A stretch of DNA of 64,000 bases. Source: Caryophanales bacterium UBA5603 (GTDB taxonomy: Bacteria > Bacillota_I > Bacilli_A > Izemoplasmatales > Hujiaoplasmataceae). The notes beneath the pieces were generated by a model. It did not search any database. It was not told the DNA's origin and saw only the letters and a program-made list of their open reading frames with translations. Below are positions 1 to 7,523 of this stretch, piece by piece; positions within the stretch are counted from its first letter, which is position 1, and each line of letters opens with the position of its first letter. Both the position numbers and the translations under genes were made by a program. The stretch lies in NCBI GenBank assembly GCA_002424815.1, contig DILB01000019.1, forward strand, positions 35,151-99,150, read 5' to 3'.

Positions 1-117
1 GAAGGCAATCAACTCGTGACGACTTTCCATCCTGAAGTGACCGATGATCTGACGATTCATCAATATTTTGTCTCAATGTGCCAAGCATTTCAAGACAAAC
101 AAAAAGGTAAAGCCTAG
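1..117 (+). CDS. pdxT: PdxT C-terminus (pyridoxal 5'-phosphate synthase glutaminase subunit), partial
   Basis: This is the last 38 codons of a gene that begins before the window and ends at TAG. The visible peptide contains FHPE followed by TDD and a short amphipathic tail. In the PdxT/SNO class I glutamine amidotransferases this His and Glu complete the Cys-His-Glu triad that releases ammonia from glutamine for the PdxS synthase subunit, which makes pyridoxal phosphate from ribose 5-phosphate and glyceraldehyde 3-phosphate. PdxS is normally encoded just upstream, but that region is outside the window. The identification rests on a short stretch, although the motif and its distance from the C-terminus fit PdxT well. 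Confidence 0.8.
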   Translation, partial: EGNQLVTTFHPEVTDDLTIHQYFVSMCQAFQDKQKGKA

Positions 118-135
118 ACTAAAGCTTTACCTTTT
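102..135. terminator. Bidirectional intrinsic terminator between pdxT and the convergent membrane gene
   Basis: A 12-bp perfect stem (102-113 with 124-135) around a 10-nt loop overlaps both stop codons. It is followed by a T-rich run on the plus strand and preceded by A-rich sequence, so it can end transcripts from both sides. Confidence 0.75.
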
Positions 136-457
136 CTTTTTGATTTAAAATCATAAGTAAAATAGAAAGTGGCAAGATAACTAACAATGAAGGAAACAAG
201 ACAACACCAGCTATAAGGATGAATATCGTGCCGAACCCAACCAATCCAGGTTTTTTCAAACCATACCCACTCCAATGAAAGATTAGTCCAATGGCATAAA
301 GGATAGCGTGGCCTAAAATAATATAGAGATATAACGCTGCGAAAATGGGTCTTTCACTTAAGGAATTACCTTCATTCAAATAATATATCATAGCGAAAGG
401 CAAATAAAGTGTGGTGATGATGAGACCAACGAGCAATCCAAATTTATAACGATGCAT
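119..457 (-). CDS. Small hypothetical four-helix membrane protein
   Basis: The product is 112 residues and almost entirely hydrophobic, with about four transmembrane segments (roughly 6-26, 38-60, 68-88 and 89-106) and a short charged tail ending KEKVKL. I do not recognise a family. The start is ATG preceded by GAGGTG at good spacing. It lies 17 bp downstream of the MBL hydrolase gene in the same orientation, so it is probably the last gene of the run that starts at 1995, and its transcript ends at the shared hairpin with pdxT. Its function is unknown; a small accessory membrane protein is all the sequence supports. Confidence 0.6.
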   Translation of the reverse strand: MHRYKFGLLVGLIITTLYLPFAMIYYLNEGNSLSERPIFAALYLYIILGHAILYAIGLIFHWSGYGLKKPGLVGFGTIFILIAGVVLFPSLLVILPLSILLMILNQKEKVKL

Positions 458-474
458 CTTCTCACCTCATGTAA

Positions 475-1299
475 TTATAAAAGTAAAATGTTTCCGGCAG
501 CGAAATAAAGCAACTGATCTTTCATTAACGCTTTCATCTTGTTATAAACACCAAACCCTGTGCAATGACCCGTATAATAAACAGCTTTTGTGGCTAACAA
601 TCCTTTGGCGAGGGTTTGAATATATTCGTCAGTTTCTGATTCGCCGCTCGACTGCGAATAAAGATGAAAGCCACCAATCACGATATCTGGATAACGATTG
701 ATAATCGTTTTCGCGCGTTCAACAATATTCAAGATGCCTTGATGTGCACACCCAGCAATTAATACTTTTTTCCCTTCGGATTCGATAATTAAATGTTGCT
801 CATGATTAAAATCATCTAAAACAAACCGATCATCGGTTTTTTTATAGAGGTTTTGATTGGTAATAGCGCTTTTCATTTTTTGTTTGACATGAGAGAACAC
901 AATCAATTCATCGTCAATAAGATGATCATAATCATACTTGATAAAACGATTTGCTTCATAAAGTGAGGCATCGATACCAATTTCGCGATATTCACCATTA
1001 TTTTGTTTCGAAAAATGTTTTTCAAAGGTCGAATGGGTAATATAAATCGGCGCATGTTGATTGGTTGACAAAAATGATTTTAATCCGCCCGCATGATCAT
1101 AGTGTCCATGCGAAATAAAAGCAATATCGATGTCATTTAAATCAATACCTGCTTGTAAAGCATTATCCAATAATGCATCACTCGCCCCTAAATCAAATAA
1201 TAAGTGGTGATGATTTGTTTCAATGGCTAGACTAAATCCGTGCTCATGTTTCCAATCATCGTCAATAGAACGATTTTCAACCAATGCTCGAATGATCAT
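475..1299 (-). CDS. MBL-fold metallo-hydrolase (COG1237, dihydropterin-RFAP synthase-like)
   Basis: This 274-residue protein has the metal-binding signature HGHYDH at residues 64-69, a second His motif in AGCAHQG and a C-terminal GHCTG block, the pattern of the COG1237 metallo-beta-lactamase family. Members are named after an archaeal enzyme that joins a dihydropterin to ribofuranosyl-aminobenzene phosphate, but in bacteria their substrate is mostly unknown. The protein is cytoplasmic, with no signal peptide. It sits 15 bp downstream of the DUF134 gene and behind the Gly-rich small protein, a combination often seen in anaerobes together with NifX-like proteins, as also occurs at 5061. A metal- or cofactor-linked role is therefore inferred, not shown. 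Confidence 0.8.
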   Translation of the reverse strand: MIIRALVENRSIDDDWKHEHGFSLAIETNHHHLLFDLGASDALLDNALQAGIDLNDIDIAFISHGHYDHAGGLKSFLSTNQHAPIYITHSTFEKHFSKQNNGEYREIGIDASLYEANRFIKYDYDHLIDDELIVFSHVKQKMKSAITNQNLYKKTDDRFVLDDFNHEQHLIIESEGKKVLIAGCAHQGILNIVERAKTIINRYPDIVIGGFHLYSQSSGESETDEYIQTLAKGLLATKAVYYTGHCTGFGVYNKMKALMKDQLLYFAAGNILLL

Positions 1300-1314
1300 T
1301 ATATCCCTCCATTA

Positions 1315-1671
1315 TTATTGTTCTAATTTATCAAAACGGCCATGTCTCATCTTGCATCCTCGTCCACAATGAGGTGCTTGTTCATCACATAATTTATAGG
1401 CTCCGCCTTCAATTTTCATCGTTTTGCCATAAACAATGGCATCAGCGATGATTCTTCTAGCCGTATCATAAATACTTTGTACCGTCGTTCTTGCGACATT
1501 CATCTGTTTTGCACATTCTTCTTGGGTCAACCCTTCTAAATCGATGAGACGAATGGTTTCATATTGATCAATGGATAAAATCACAATCTCACGGCTTTGT
1601 CCTTGGGGAGGACCAAACTCTACGGTATTTGGCATTCCACAAACAACGCGCCATTTTTGAGGTCTTGGCAT
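1315..1671 (-). CDS. DUF134 family putative DNA-binding protein
   Basis: The 118-residue protein begins MPRPQKWR and has the DUF134 arrangement: an N-terminal block with FGPP, a central helix-turn-helix (LTQEECAKQMNVARTTVQ, about residues 48-66) like a sigma-70 region 4, and a C-terminal Cys/His cluster (CDEQAPHCGRGCKMRH). The Cys-rich tail could hold a metal or Fe-S centre, which would make this a redox- or metal-sensing regulator. It is a plausible binder of the TGACATATGTCA operators found upstream of this operon and of the NifX-like gene at 5061, though nothing in the sequence proves that. It lies between the Gly-rich protein and the MBL hydrolase in one transcription unit. Confidence 0.85.
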   Translation of the reverse strand: MPRPQKWRVVCGMPNTVEFGPPQGQSREIVILSIDQYETIRLIDLEGLTQEECAKQMNVARTTVQSIYDTARRIIADAIVYGKTMKIEGGAYKLCDEQAPHCGRGCKMRHGRFDKLEQ

Positions 1672-1743
1672 AATGTATCTCCTTCTATAGACGACTAAAA
1701 CAAGGTCATCGTGATAACCTTGTTTTAATTGAAATGAAAATAA

Positions 1744-1995
1744 TTAATTTCCTAACGCTTTTTCAATTGCATCAAGTTGTGCTTGTAATTGTTGTTTTTG
1801 TAATTCTAAAACTGTTTTTGAGTCACCTTGGGTATGGGTTAATCTGTTTTGAAATCCTCGCATACCATTCATTCGACATGGATGATTGAAACGCATGTTA
1901 TTCATTAAGTATTCTTTATTACCGTCACATCGACCCATTTTTTTACCCGTTAGGGGACCTAATCCACTGGGTCCGCTTTGATCGTATCTTGGCAT
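1744..1995 (-). CDS. DUF5320-like small protein
   Basis: This is an 83-residue protein. Its N-terminal segment is rich in Gly, Pro and Arg (MPRYDQSGPSGLGPLTGKKMGRC), and its C-terminus is a coiled-coil-like helix (LELQKQQLQAQLDAIEKAL). Proteins starting with this M-P-x-x-D-x-x-G-P-x-G-x-G-P-x-T-G-x-x-x-G-x-C pattern occur next to NifX-like and Mrp-type ATPase genes in many anaerobes; their role is unknown. The start ATG follows AGGAGG at a 6-nt spacing. It is the first gene of the minus-strand operon that continues with DUF134 and the MBL hydrolase, and it lies directly behind the double operator at 2018-2066. Confidence 0.75.
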   Translation of the reverse strand: MPRYDQSGPSGLGPLTGKKMGRCDGNKEYLMNNMRFNHPCRMNGMRGFQNRLTHTQGDSKTVLELQKQQLQAQLDAIEKALGN

Positions 1996-2017
1996 AATAA
2001 TCCTCCTTCTTTATTTC

Positions 2018-2066
2018 TGACATATGTCATTAATTAAAGATTAACATCATTTCTGACATATGTCAA
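2018..2066 (-). promoter_or_regulatory. Promoter with two TGACATATGTCA operators
   Basis: Two identical 12-bp perfect palindromes TGACATATGTCA lie at 2018-2029 and 2054-2065, inside a 17-bp direct repeat spaced 36 bp apart. Reading the minus strand, TTGACA (2066-2061), a 17-bp spacer and TAATCT (2043-2038, with an extended TG) form a promoter. One operator overlaps the -35 box and the other lies near the transcription start, a repression layout. The same palindrome, in the same register to the -35 box, precedes the NifX-like gene. Confidence 0.75.
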
Positions 2067-2162
2067 TAAAAAAGATGAATTAATTTTAAATCGTTGAAGT
2101 ATCTTTAATTATCATTTTAACACTTTTATCCCTTTAATGGTTAGAATTCCCTTAAAATTATA

Positions 2163-2954
2163 TTATTTTTTTATCGTTGCTTTTATTGAAAACATGAAGG
2201 GAATTTTACCTTTCCACGCTGGATAATAATATTGACCACTGGGAAGTTTTGTCATATTTCCTAAATCATAACAAAGATCATCAAATTCATGAATATATTC
2301 AATTTGTAAGCCTGCGTCGATTAAAGCATTGATAATATCGCTCATCGAATACATCCACGCATAACATTCTCCAGGACGTTCTTTTGCTGCATAACCACCG
2401 ATGGTCTCTTCTTTATCCATTTGACGATTGAAATAAGGATATTTATAGGCAAATATACCGTTTGATAGCTGATTTTCATCCAACATTAAGAAAAACGGAT
2501 GCATATCGTTGATATAGACAAAGCCATCATCTTTGAGCAGTTTTCGAATTGTTTGTGCCCATATTTTAAAGTCTGGAAGCCAGATGATGGCTCCCTCGGA
2601 TGTAAAAACAACATCATATTGTTGATCATGATGTTCACCAAAACTCATTAAATCTGCCGTATAGAATTGTCCTTCTGTCGAAAAATCCGAAAATAATTTT
2701 TGAGCATAAACAATATTATCTGGCGCAAGATCAACACCAAAGACCTTCGCCCCGAGTCGAGCTAATGATAGTGTATCTGCACCGGTATTACACTGTAAAT
2801 GCATCAGTGTTTTTCCTTTAATATCCCCCAGTTCTTGAATGATTAGGGGATTTAATATTTGATTGTTTTCACTCAAACGTTTTTTAAAGGTTTCATAATG
2901 ATCTTTCGCTAACAAATTCCAAGAACGCTCATTGGCTTTTACTTCTTTACGCAT
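2163..2954 (-). CDS. SAM-dependent methyltransferase (class I)
   Basis: This is a cytoplasmic protein of about 263 residues with a Rossmann-type methyltransferase core. The SAM-binding region reads LMHLQCNTGADTLSLARLGA (about 50-70), where the usual G-x-G-x-G is replaced by QCNTG, followed by an acidic residue in VFGVDLAPDN and a catalytic-loop-like block DVVFTSEGAIIWL. This variant is common in the YafE/UbiE-like group whose substrates are unknown. ATG ATG gives two possible starts; the second (2954) is better spaced from GGAGG. The gene overlaps the end of the DUF2087 gene upstream, so the two are likely cotranscribed. The substrate cannot be told from sequence. Confidence 0.8.
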   Translation of the reverse strand: MRKEVKANERSWNLLAKDHYETFKKRLSENNQILNPLIIQELGDIKGKTLMHLQCNTGADTLSLARLGAKVFGVDLAPDNIVYAQKLFSDFSTEGQFYTADLMSFGEHHDQQYDVVFTSEGAIIWLPDFKIWAQTIRKLLKDDGFVYINDMHPFFLMLDENQLSNGIFAYKYPYFNRQMDKEETIGGYAAKERPGECYAWMYSMSDIINALIDAGLQIEYIHEFDDLCYDLGNMTKLPSGQYYYPAWKGKIPFMFSIKATIKK

Positions 2955-3246
2955 CATTTTCCTCCGTCATCCAATATTCTGAACCATCATTTTTACGATT
3001 TAAAATGCCATAATCAATCAAATATCGACGAATCATAACATAATCTTCGTAAATCGGTTTTAGAATCGCATTAATTTCTTTTTCAGTAAAAATTTGATTG
3101 GGGGTCAAGTGTTTCTTAATAATCAATAAACAAAGATACTTCCGTTTTTCTTTGCGAGGAAATAGTGCGAGTTTTAACGGATCTTTGGAAATAAAACAGG
3201 TACTTAAAACTTCATTTAGATCTTCTTCAGTGTATTGAAAAAACAT
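2947..3246 (-). CDS. DUF2087 domain protein
   Basis: This is a 99-residue basic protein with the DUF2087 pattern: a short lead, then FPRKEKRKYLCLLIIKKH, FTEKEINAILKPIYEDYVMIRRYLIDYGIL and a terminal aromatic (YWM). The family looks like a winged-helix variant, is often fused to ArsR- or GNAT-type domains, and is presumed to bind nucleic acid. Here it stands alone, immediately before and overlapping the methyltransferase gene, which suggests translational coupling. Transcription starts in the 127-bp gap shared with the divergent ferritin-like gene. Confidence 0.75.
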   Translation of the reverse strand: MFFQYTEEDLNEVLSTCFISKDPLKLALFPRKEKRKYLCLLIIKKHLTPNQIFTEKEINAILKPIYEDYVMIRRYLIDYGILNRKNDGSEYWMTEENDA

Positions 3247-3373
3247 ATTTAATCCCTCTTTTCTTAAAAACGAAGATATTTGTGTTATTTCAGTGAGGTT
3301 TTCAGTTGTTAACCAATAATTTCATGGATTGAACCGTATATCATGCAAATAAAACAAACGGAGGTAACAAATT

Positions 3374-4015
3374 ATGAAAAAAGCATCGATTTTTAAAAGT
3401 CTCATCTTTGGAGGCATCGCACTATTAACAACACTCTCCTTAGGCTTCGCCAGCGTCAATGCCGACTCGATTTATGGAGATATCACCGAATTATCGGAAA
3501 CCTTGGATTCTGAGGCAACCTACACGCTCGAAGAAATGCTCATTTATGCGCTTCAAAGTGAATATTTAGCTAAAGCTGAATATGAATTATTGATTGAATC
3601 GTTTGGTGAAATTAAACCCTTCATCCATATCGTTAAAGCTGAACAAACTCACATTGATTTATTAATTGATTTGTTTATTGCTTATGGCTATGAGATTCCC
3701 GAAGATTTATCAAGTACTATTATAGCACTTCCTGAGTCTGTTTCTAGCGCCATTGCGACAGGGATTGATGCCGAAAAGGCAAGCATTGCGATGTATGAAA
3801 CGTTTTTAGCCACTGAAGGATTACCTGAAGATGTTCAAAATACTTTTGAATATTTAAAAAGTGCTTCAGAACGTCATCTACAAGCTTTCTCAAAAGATCG
3901 CTTTTCAGGATTAGGAAATGATTTATCGCAAGGTTTACGAAAAATGTTTCAAAACAAATCCCAACAAGGCAAAATGAACCAACATCGATTCAATCAATTT
4001 GGGACGAATCGTTAA
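3374..4015 (+). CDS. Secreted ferritin-like protein, DUF2202 family
   Basis: The 213-residue product starts with a clear signal peptide (about residues 1-30, MKK then a hydrophobic core ending SVNA) and no lipobox Cys, so it is exported. The mature part is a four-helix bundle with carboxylate/His motifs in each helix: EYLAKAEYELL, KAEQTHIDLL, IDAEKASIAMYE and ASERHLQAF. Two E-x-x-H motifs fit a ferritin-like di-iron centre. The C-terminal 30 residues are Gln/Asn/Lys-rich and unstructured. GGAGGT precedes the ATG. It is transcribed alone, away from the DUF2087 gene. A role in iron binding or oxidant handling outside the membrane is inferred from the family, not shown. Confidence 0.75.
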   Translation: MKKASIFKSLIFGGIALLTTLSLGFASVNADSIYGDITELSETLDSEATYTLEEMLIYALQSEYLAKAEYELLIESFGEIKPFIHIVKAEQTHIDLLIDLFIAYGYEIPEDLSSTIIALPESVSSAIATGIDAEKASIAMYETFLATEGLPEDVQNTFEYLKSASERHLQAFSKDRFSGLGNDLSQGLRKMFQNKSQQGKMNQHRFNQFGTNR

Positions 4016-4983
4016 CGAATCAGAAGCGAGGCACAGTCTTCGCTTCTTTTTTTGACTTCAGCTAGCATAGGCATCGCTAACATCGCACCGACTCTTTCAA
4101 CGACAATACTCGCAACACAAGCGGCAAATATAAGATCATCTTCGTAGTTTCGTGCCTTGAGCGGATAATGTTCTCTTTGTAACATGCGATATAAAAACCC
4201 ACCCATAAATGCATCACCGGCACCTGTCGTATCAATAGCCTTTGTAGAACTGGCTGGTACAGAAATGGAATCAAACTTTGAATATAGGGTCGCACCTAAG
4301 GATCCTTTAGTGACGATAATCCATTGGACCGATCCTTGAAATAACGATTTTACAGCGAGATTTTCATCGGTTTCATTGGACAATAATAACAATTCTTCTG
4401 AAGATACTTTCAAAAGATGAACCAAAGGAATAAAAGCTTGAACCGTATTGATTAAATCATCCTGATTTTTCCAAAGTGAAAGGCGAAGATTAGGATCAAA
4501 ACTAATCATCATTTGATTTTTTTGGGCCAATTCAATGGCTTTCATATGTGCTATTTTAGCAGGTGAAGGGACTAGATTTACACTACCAAAGTGTAAAATA
4601 CTAGCATTTTCGAATATTTTTTCATCGATATCTTCAGCTTGATAATATAAATCAGCTGCGTGCTCGCGTTTAAAGGTAAATTCTCTTTCGCCATGTTCTA
4701 AAACATGCACATAAGCAATACTGGTCGTATAATCTTTCGAAAAACGAATATGTTGGACATCCATTGGGGCGGTTTTCATGGTGTCGACTAAAAAATGACC
4801 CTCTTGATCATCCCCAACTTGGCTTAAATAAAGACTACTTCCACCCAATTTTGCAACACAATAAGCCACATTTGCCGGAGCACCACCGGGGTAAGATTGA
4901 TATTCATCCACAGGATATTTGACGGATATTAATTTAATTTTATCGATAATGAGTTCGCCCATGGCAATGAGGCATTTTTTCAT
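4012..4983 (-). CDS. PfkB-family carbohydrate kinase (fructokinase-like)
   Basis: This 323-residue cytoplasmic sugar kinase carries both PfkB signatures: an N-terminal GGAPANVAYCVAKLGG block (about 34-50) and the C-terminal DTTGAGDAFMGGF block (about 247-259), in which the Asp of GAGD is the catalytic base. The length is normal for ribokinase-family proteins. The GGAPANVA form is typical of fructokinases, but related kinases for other sugars share it, so the substrate is uncertain. It stands alone and converges with the ferritin-like gene; the two stop codons share a TTAA, giving a 4-bp overlap. Confidence 0.85.
   Translation of the reverse strand: MKKCLIAMGELIIDKIKLISVKYPVDEYQSYPGGAPANVAYCVAKLGGSSLYLSQVGDDQEGHFLVDTMKTAPMDVQHIRFSKDYTTSIAYVHVLEHGEREFTFKREHAADLYYQAEDIDEKIFENASILHFGSVNLVPSPAKIAHMKAIELAQKNQMMISFDPNLRLSLWKNQDDLINTVQAFIPLVHLLKVSSEELLLLSNETDENLAVKSLFQGSVQWIIVTKGSLGATLYSKFDSISVPASSTKAIDTTGAGDAFMGGFLYRMLQREHYPLKARNYEDDLIFAACVASIVVERVGAMLAMPMLAEVKKRSEDCASLLIR
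4022..4053 (+). terminator. Intrinsic terminator of the ferritin-like gene
   Basis: An 8-bp stem (4022-4029 with 4040-4047) is followed by a T run to 4053. It lies inside the 3' end of the convergent kinase gene, so it is a terminator embedded in coding sequence. Confidence 0.65.
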
Positions 4984-5060
4984 GACACTACCTCCTACTA
5001 TGTTTATTTTATCAAATATTCTTATGATTGAAGCCGTAAATCATCAATTACACAATTGAT

Positions 5061-5417
5061 TTAATGACATTCATCATGGTGTTGATGTTCATGACAAACA
5101 GTTCCACTCGAAACAAGTTTGCCTTCGATCCATAATGAAAGGACGTCTTTAGCCGTACCTTGTGCACCGGTATAGACCTCCATGTGATTTTGCAGAAATA
5201 ACGTCACCGCACTTTCTCCCATACCACCGGCGATAATGACATTAACTCCGTAATTCATTAAAAAATCAGGTAGGAACCCTGGACGATGACCGGGACTATC
5301 CATCTTGGTGGCATTGATGATGGTGTTATCCTCGATATCCGCAATATAAAAAGCGTCACAATATCCGAAATGTTCTGATACCTTTCCTTGATACATGGCA
5401 ATGGCAATTCTTTTCAT
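5061..5417 (-). CDS. NifX/NifB-like protein (dinitrogenase iron-molybdenum cofactor family)
   Basis: The 118-residue protein has the NifX-like fold pattern: MKRIAIAMYQGKVSEHFGYCDAFYIADIE at the start, then SPGHRPGFLPDFL and GVNVIIAGGMGESAVTLF. In nitrogen fixers these domains carry the NifB cofactor, but stand-alone copies are common in anaerobes without nitrogenase. The last 12 residues form a His/Cys-rich tail (CHEHQHHDECH) likely to bind metal. No nif genes are nearby. The gene is monocistronic, with a promoter and TGACATAAGTCA operator matching those of the DUF5320-like/DUF134 operon, so the two units are probably coregulated. Confidence 0.85.
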   Translation of the reverse strand: MKRIAIAMYQGKVSEHFGYCDAFYIADIEDNTIINATKMDSPGHRPGFLPDFLMNYGVNVIIAGGMGESAVTLFLQNHMEVYTGAQGTAKDVLSLWIEGKLVSSGTVCHEHQHHDECH

Positions 5418-5466
5418 CGTCTATCTCCTTTATTATTCCATATAAAATCATCGAACGATCAATAAA

Positions 5467-5494
5467 ATCATAACACTTTTATGACATAAGTCAA
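5467..5494 (-). promoter_or_regulatory. NifX-like gene promoter with TGACATAAGTCA operator
   Basis: On the minus strand TTGACT (5494-5489), a 16-bp spacer and TATGAT (5472-5467, preceded by TG) form a good promoter. The near-palindrome at 5482-5493 overlaps the -35 box in exactly the register seen at 2054-2065. A weaker half-site (CATATGTC, 5515-5522) lies further upstream. Confidence 0.65.
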
Positions 5495-5614
5495 TAACTC
5501 AATCGTTTCTTCATCATATGTCGATGGTTAAAATTCTGCATTTTTAATCTTCTCTCTTTATTTTTATTTAAAATTATGCTAAAGTGAAAGCATCTTATCT
5601 CTTGAGGTGAAATA

Positions 5615-6256
5615 ATGACCCTAGCCGAAGCCAAAATCGTCGACTCCACTCGTAAATTTGTCGAAAAATGGATGCGTAGCGATTTTTCTGGTCATGATTT
5701 TTATCATGTTCTCCGTGTTTATGACACGGCCTTATACCTATCTGAAGGTCTTGAAGTCAATGAATTTACCATCAGAATGGCGGCGTTACTCCATGACGTC
5801 GATGATCCAAAATTACGTAAACCTCACGCTAAAATTAAACACGCCATCGATTTTATGCTTTCGATAAAATTACCTCAAGAGAAAATCGATCCCATTATGG
5901 ACATTATTGACAATATGTCCTATTCTGCCCATCTTCGTGGTCAAAAAGTTCGATCTTTGGAAGGTAAAATCGTCCAAGACGCAGACCGTTTAGATGCCAT
6001 CGGGGCGATTGGCATTGCCCGAGCCTTTGCTTATGGAGGTCATAAAAACCGACATCTATTCGCAGGGGATATTGACGATGAGTCCTCGCTAGCTCACTTT
6101 TATCAAAAATTATTAAAACTTCCCAAACTAATGAACACTGAAAAAGGTAAATTATTAGCTAAGAAGAAAATCAAAACAATGAAACAATATTTGAAAGCCT
6201 TTCATGAAGAATGGATATTACCCCATGAATTAATCAAACAAAACGAGGAAGCCTAA
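5615..6256 (+). CDS. HD-domain phosphohydrolase
   Basis: This 213-residue cytoplasmic protein has the HD-superfamily metal ligands: H27/H31 in SGHDFYHVLRV, the H60-D61 pair in AALLHDVDDP, and a C-terminal Asp in QDADRLDAIGAIGIARAF. The pattern and length match the YedJ/YpgQ group of stand-alone HD hydrolases, which act on phosphate esters or nucleotides; the physiological substrate is not settled. It is transcribed alone, convergent with the diguanylate cyclase at 6273, and ends at a strong hairpin. Confidence 0.85.
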   Translation: MTLAEAKIVDSTRKFVEKWMRSDFSGHDFYHVLRVYDTALYLSEGLEVNEFTIRMAALLHDVDDPKLRKPHAKIKHAIDFMLSIKLPQEKIDPIMDIIDNMSYSAHLRGQKVRSLEGKIVQDADRLDAIGAIGIARAFAYGGHKNRHLFAGDIDDESSLAHFYQKLLKLPKLMNTEKGKLLAKKKIKTMKQYLKAFHEEWILPHELIKQNEEA

Positions 6257-6274
6257 AACTTCCTCGTTTGTTTT
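6241..6274 (+). terminator. Terminator of the HD hydrolase gene
   Basis: An 11-bp perfect stem (6241-6251 with 6259-6269) with a 7-nt loop overlaps the stop codon and is followed by GTTTT. It can also serve the convergent minus-strand gene ending at 6273. Confidence 0.75.
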
Positions 6275-7382
6275 AATTAAGCATCTTTTTTTGCTGATAC
6301 ATGCGCTTATCTGCTTCAGAATACAAATCATCCATCGTTTTTTTGCCATCAAAATCACTGATTCCGGCAGAAAACTTGTTCATACCGTATTTATTTAAGA
6401 TTGGATGTTCTTGCATTTTAATAATCAAAGAATCTAATTTCTTTTCAATTGCGGCGTGATTGAGGGTTTCAATAACCACAAAAAATTCATCGCCACCTAA
6501 CCGTGAAACCATGGGTTCACCTTTAAAAATCTCTTGTAAAATTTTCCCAAAGCCAATCAATACTTGATCGCCTGCTAAATGTCCGTATTTATCATTAACC
6601 AGTTTAAAATGATTTAAATCGATCATCAAAACTTCAAAATGACGATTGTTATCAATTAAACTCGCCATATAATCTTCTAACGTTCTTCTTGAATATAAAT
6701 GGGTCAGATAATCGCGTATTCCTGTGGTTGTCTCTAAGAATATATATACTACAACGATCGCAAGTGATAACATTGAGAATGCAAAAAATAATCGTGATTC
6801 AAAGATTTGGGCAACTGATCCAATAAATGGCAGGACAAAAAATGCAACCACACCATAAAGGACTTTCGTTTGTATTAATTTTCGGTTGTAAATCATGATA
6901 AATAATATATAAAGATAAGTCCCATATATAATCAGATATCTCAACCACTCATAAGGTCCTGCGGAATAGATGTTCGATGCGTTAATGGAAAAGAATATCG
7001 GTTCAAATATATTAACAATAACTAAAATAAATATCAGAATCGTCGGGACTTGATAATATAATTGTTTTTTCAAACGTTTCCGATTACCAAAAATTTTGTA
7101 ATCAAGATAACTTCCCCAAAGACCGATGATAATGGGGGTCACTAAAACTAAGAGGGAATTGGAAACAGGATTAATGATTTTTGCAAAGATTGTTTGTTGC
7201 GCATCAAACGTCCAAGTAATAGGTTCAATCAATAACGCAAAAATGGTTGCCCAAATAATAGCAATCACTAGAGTGGTTGAGTAACGATAAATATCTTTCT
7301 TGATTTTAATCACAACATATAAGATAAGACACAAAAAAATTGCAAAAACATTGATATCATAATTGATAATAAAGTCAATCAT
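6273..7382 (-). CDS. Membrane-bound diguanylate cyclase (6-TM + GGDEF)
   Basis: The 369-residue protein has six hydrophobic helices in its first ~210 residues and a C-terminal GGDEF domain. The active-site motif is intact (RLGGDEFFV) and the domain keeps the substrate-contacting DLNHFKLVND and YGHLAGD blocks, so c-di-GMP synthesis from GTP is expected. The inhibitory RxxD site upstream of GGDEF is absent (the equivalent residues are KGEP), so product inhibition should be weak. The TM part is not a recognised sensor family. It is transcribed alone. Confidence 0.9.
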   Translation of the reverse strand: MIDFIINYDINVFAIFLCLILYVVIKIKKDIYRYSTTLVIAIIWATIFALLIEPITWTFDAQQTIFAKIINPVSNSLLVLVTPIIIGLWGSYLDYKIFGNRKRLKKQLYYQVPTILIFILVIVNIFEPIFFSINASNIYSAGPYEWLRYLIIYGTYLYILFIMIYNRKLIQTKVLYGVVAFFVLPFIGSVAQIFESRLFFAFSMLSLAIVVVYIFLETTTGIRDYLTHLYSRRTLEDYMASLIDNNRHFEVLMIDLNHFKLVNDKYGHLAGDQVLIGFGKILQEIFKGEPMVSRLGGDEFFVVIETLNHAAIEKKLDSLIIKMQEHPILNKYGMNKFSAGISDFDGKKTMDDLYSEADKRMYQQKKMLN

Positions 7383-7460
7383 AGCGAATTTGCTCCTTTC
7401 ATCTCAAGTGAAATTATACCATATTATTGTTTTAAAATACCGTTACTCAAGAAATGTTGA

Positions 7461-7497
7461 TAGAAAAGACGCGAATAAGAATACCGCGTCTTTTCTA
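7461..7497. terminator. Hairpin ending the GH2/ABC operon
   Basis: A 13-bp perfect stem (7461-7473 with 7485-7497) with an 11-nt loop lies just beyond the stop of the GH2 gene. A T-rich tail follows on the plus strand; on the minus strand the U-rich part lies within the 3' arm. Confidence 0.65.
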
Positions 7498-7523
7498 TTT
7501 TAGGAGTGATGAATGATAGAAGC

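Noticed and set aside
2018..2065. TGACATATGTCA as an FNR/CRP-type site
   Set aside because: The FNR consensus is TTGAT-N4-ATCAA and the CRP consensus is TGTGA-N6-TCACA. This palindrome fits neither, and no Crp/Fnr-family gene is in the window.
5061..5417. Evidence for nitrogen fixation
   Set aside because: A NifX-like domain alone is common in non-fixing anaerobes, and no other nif gene is in the window.
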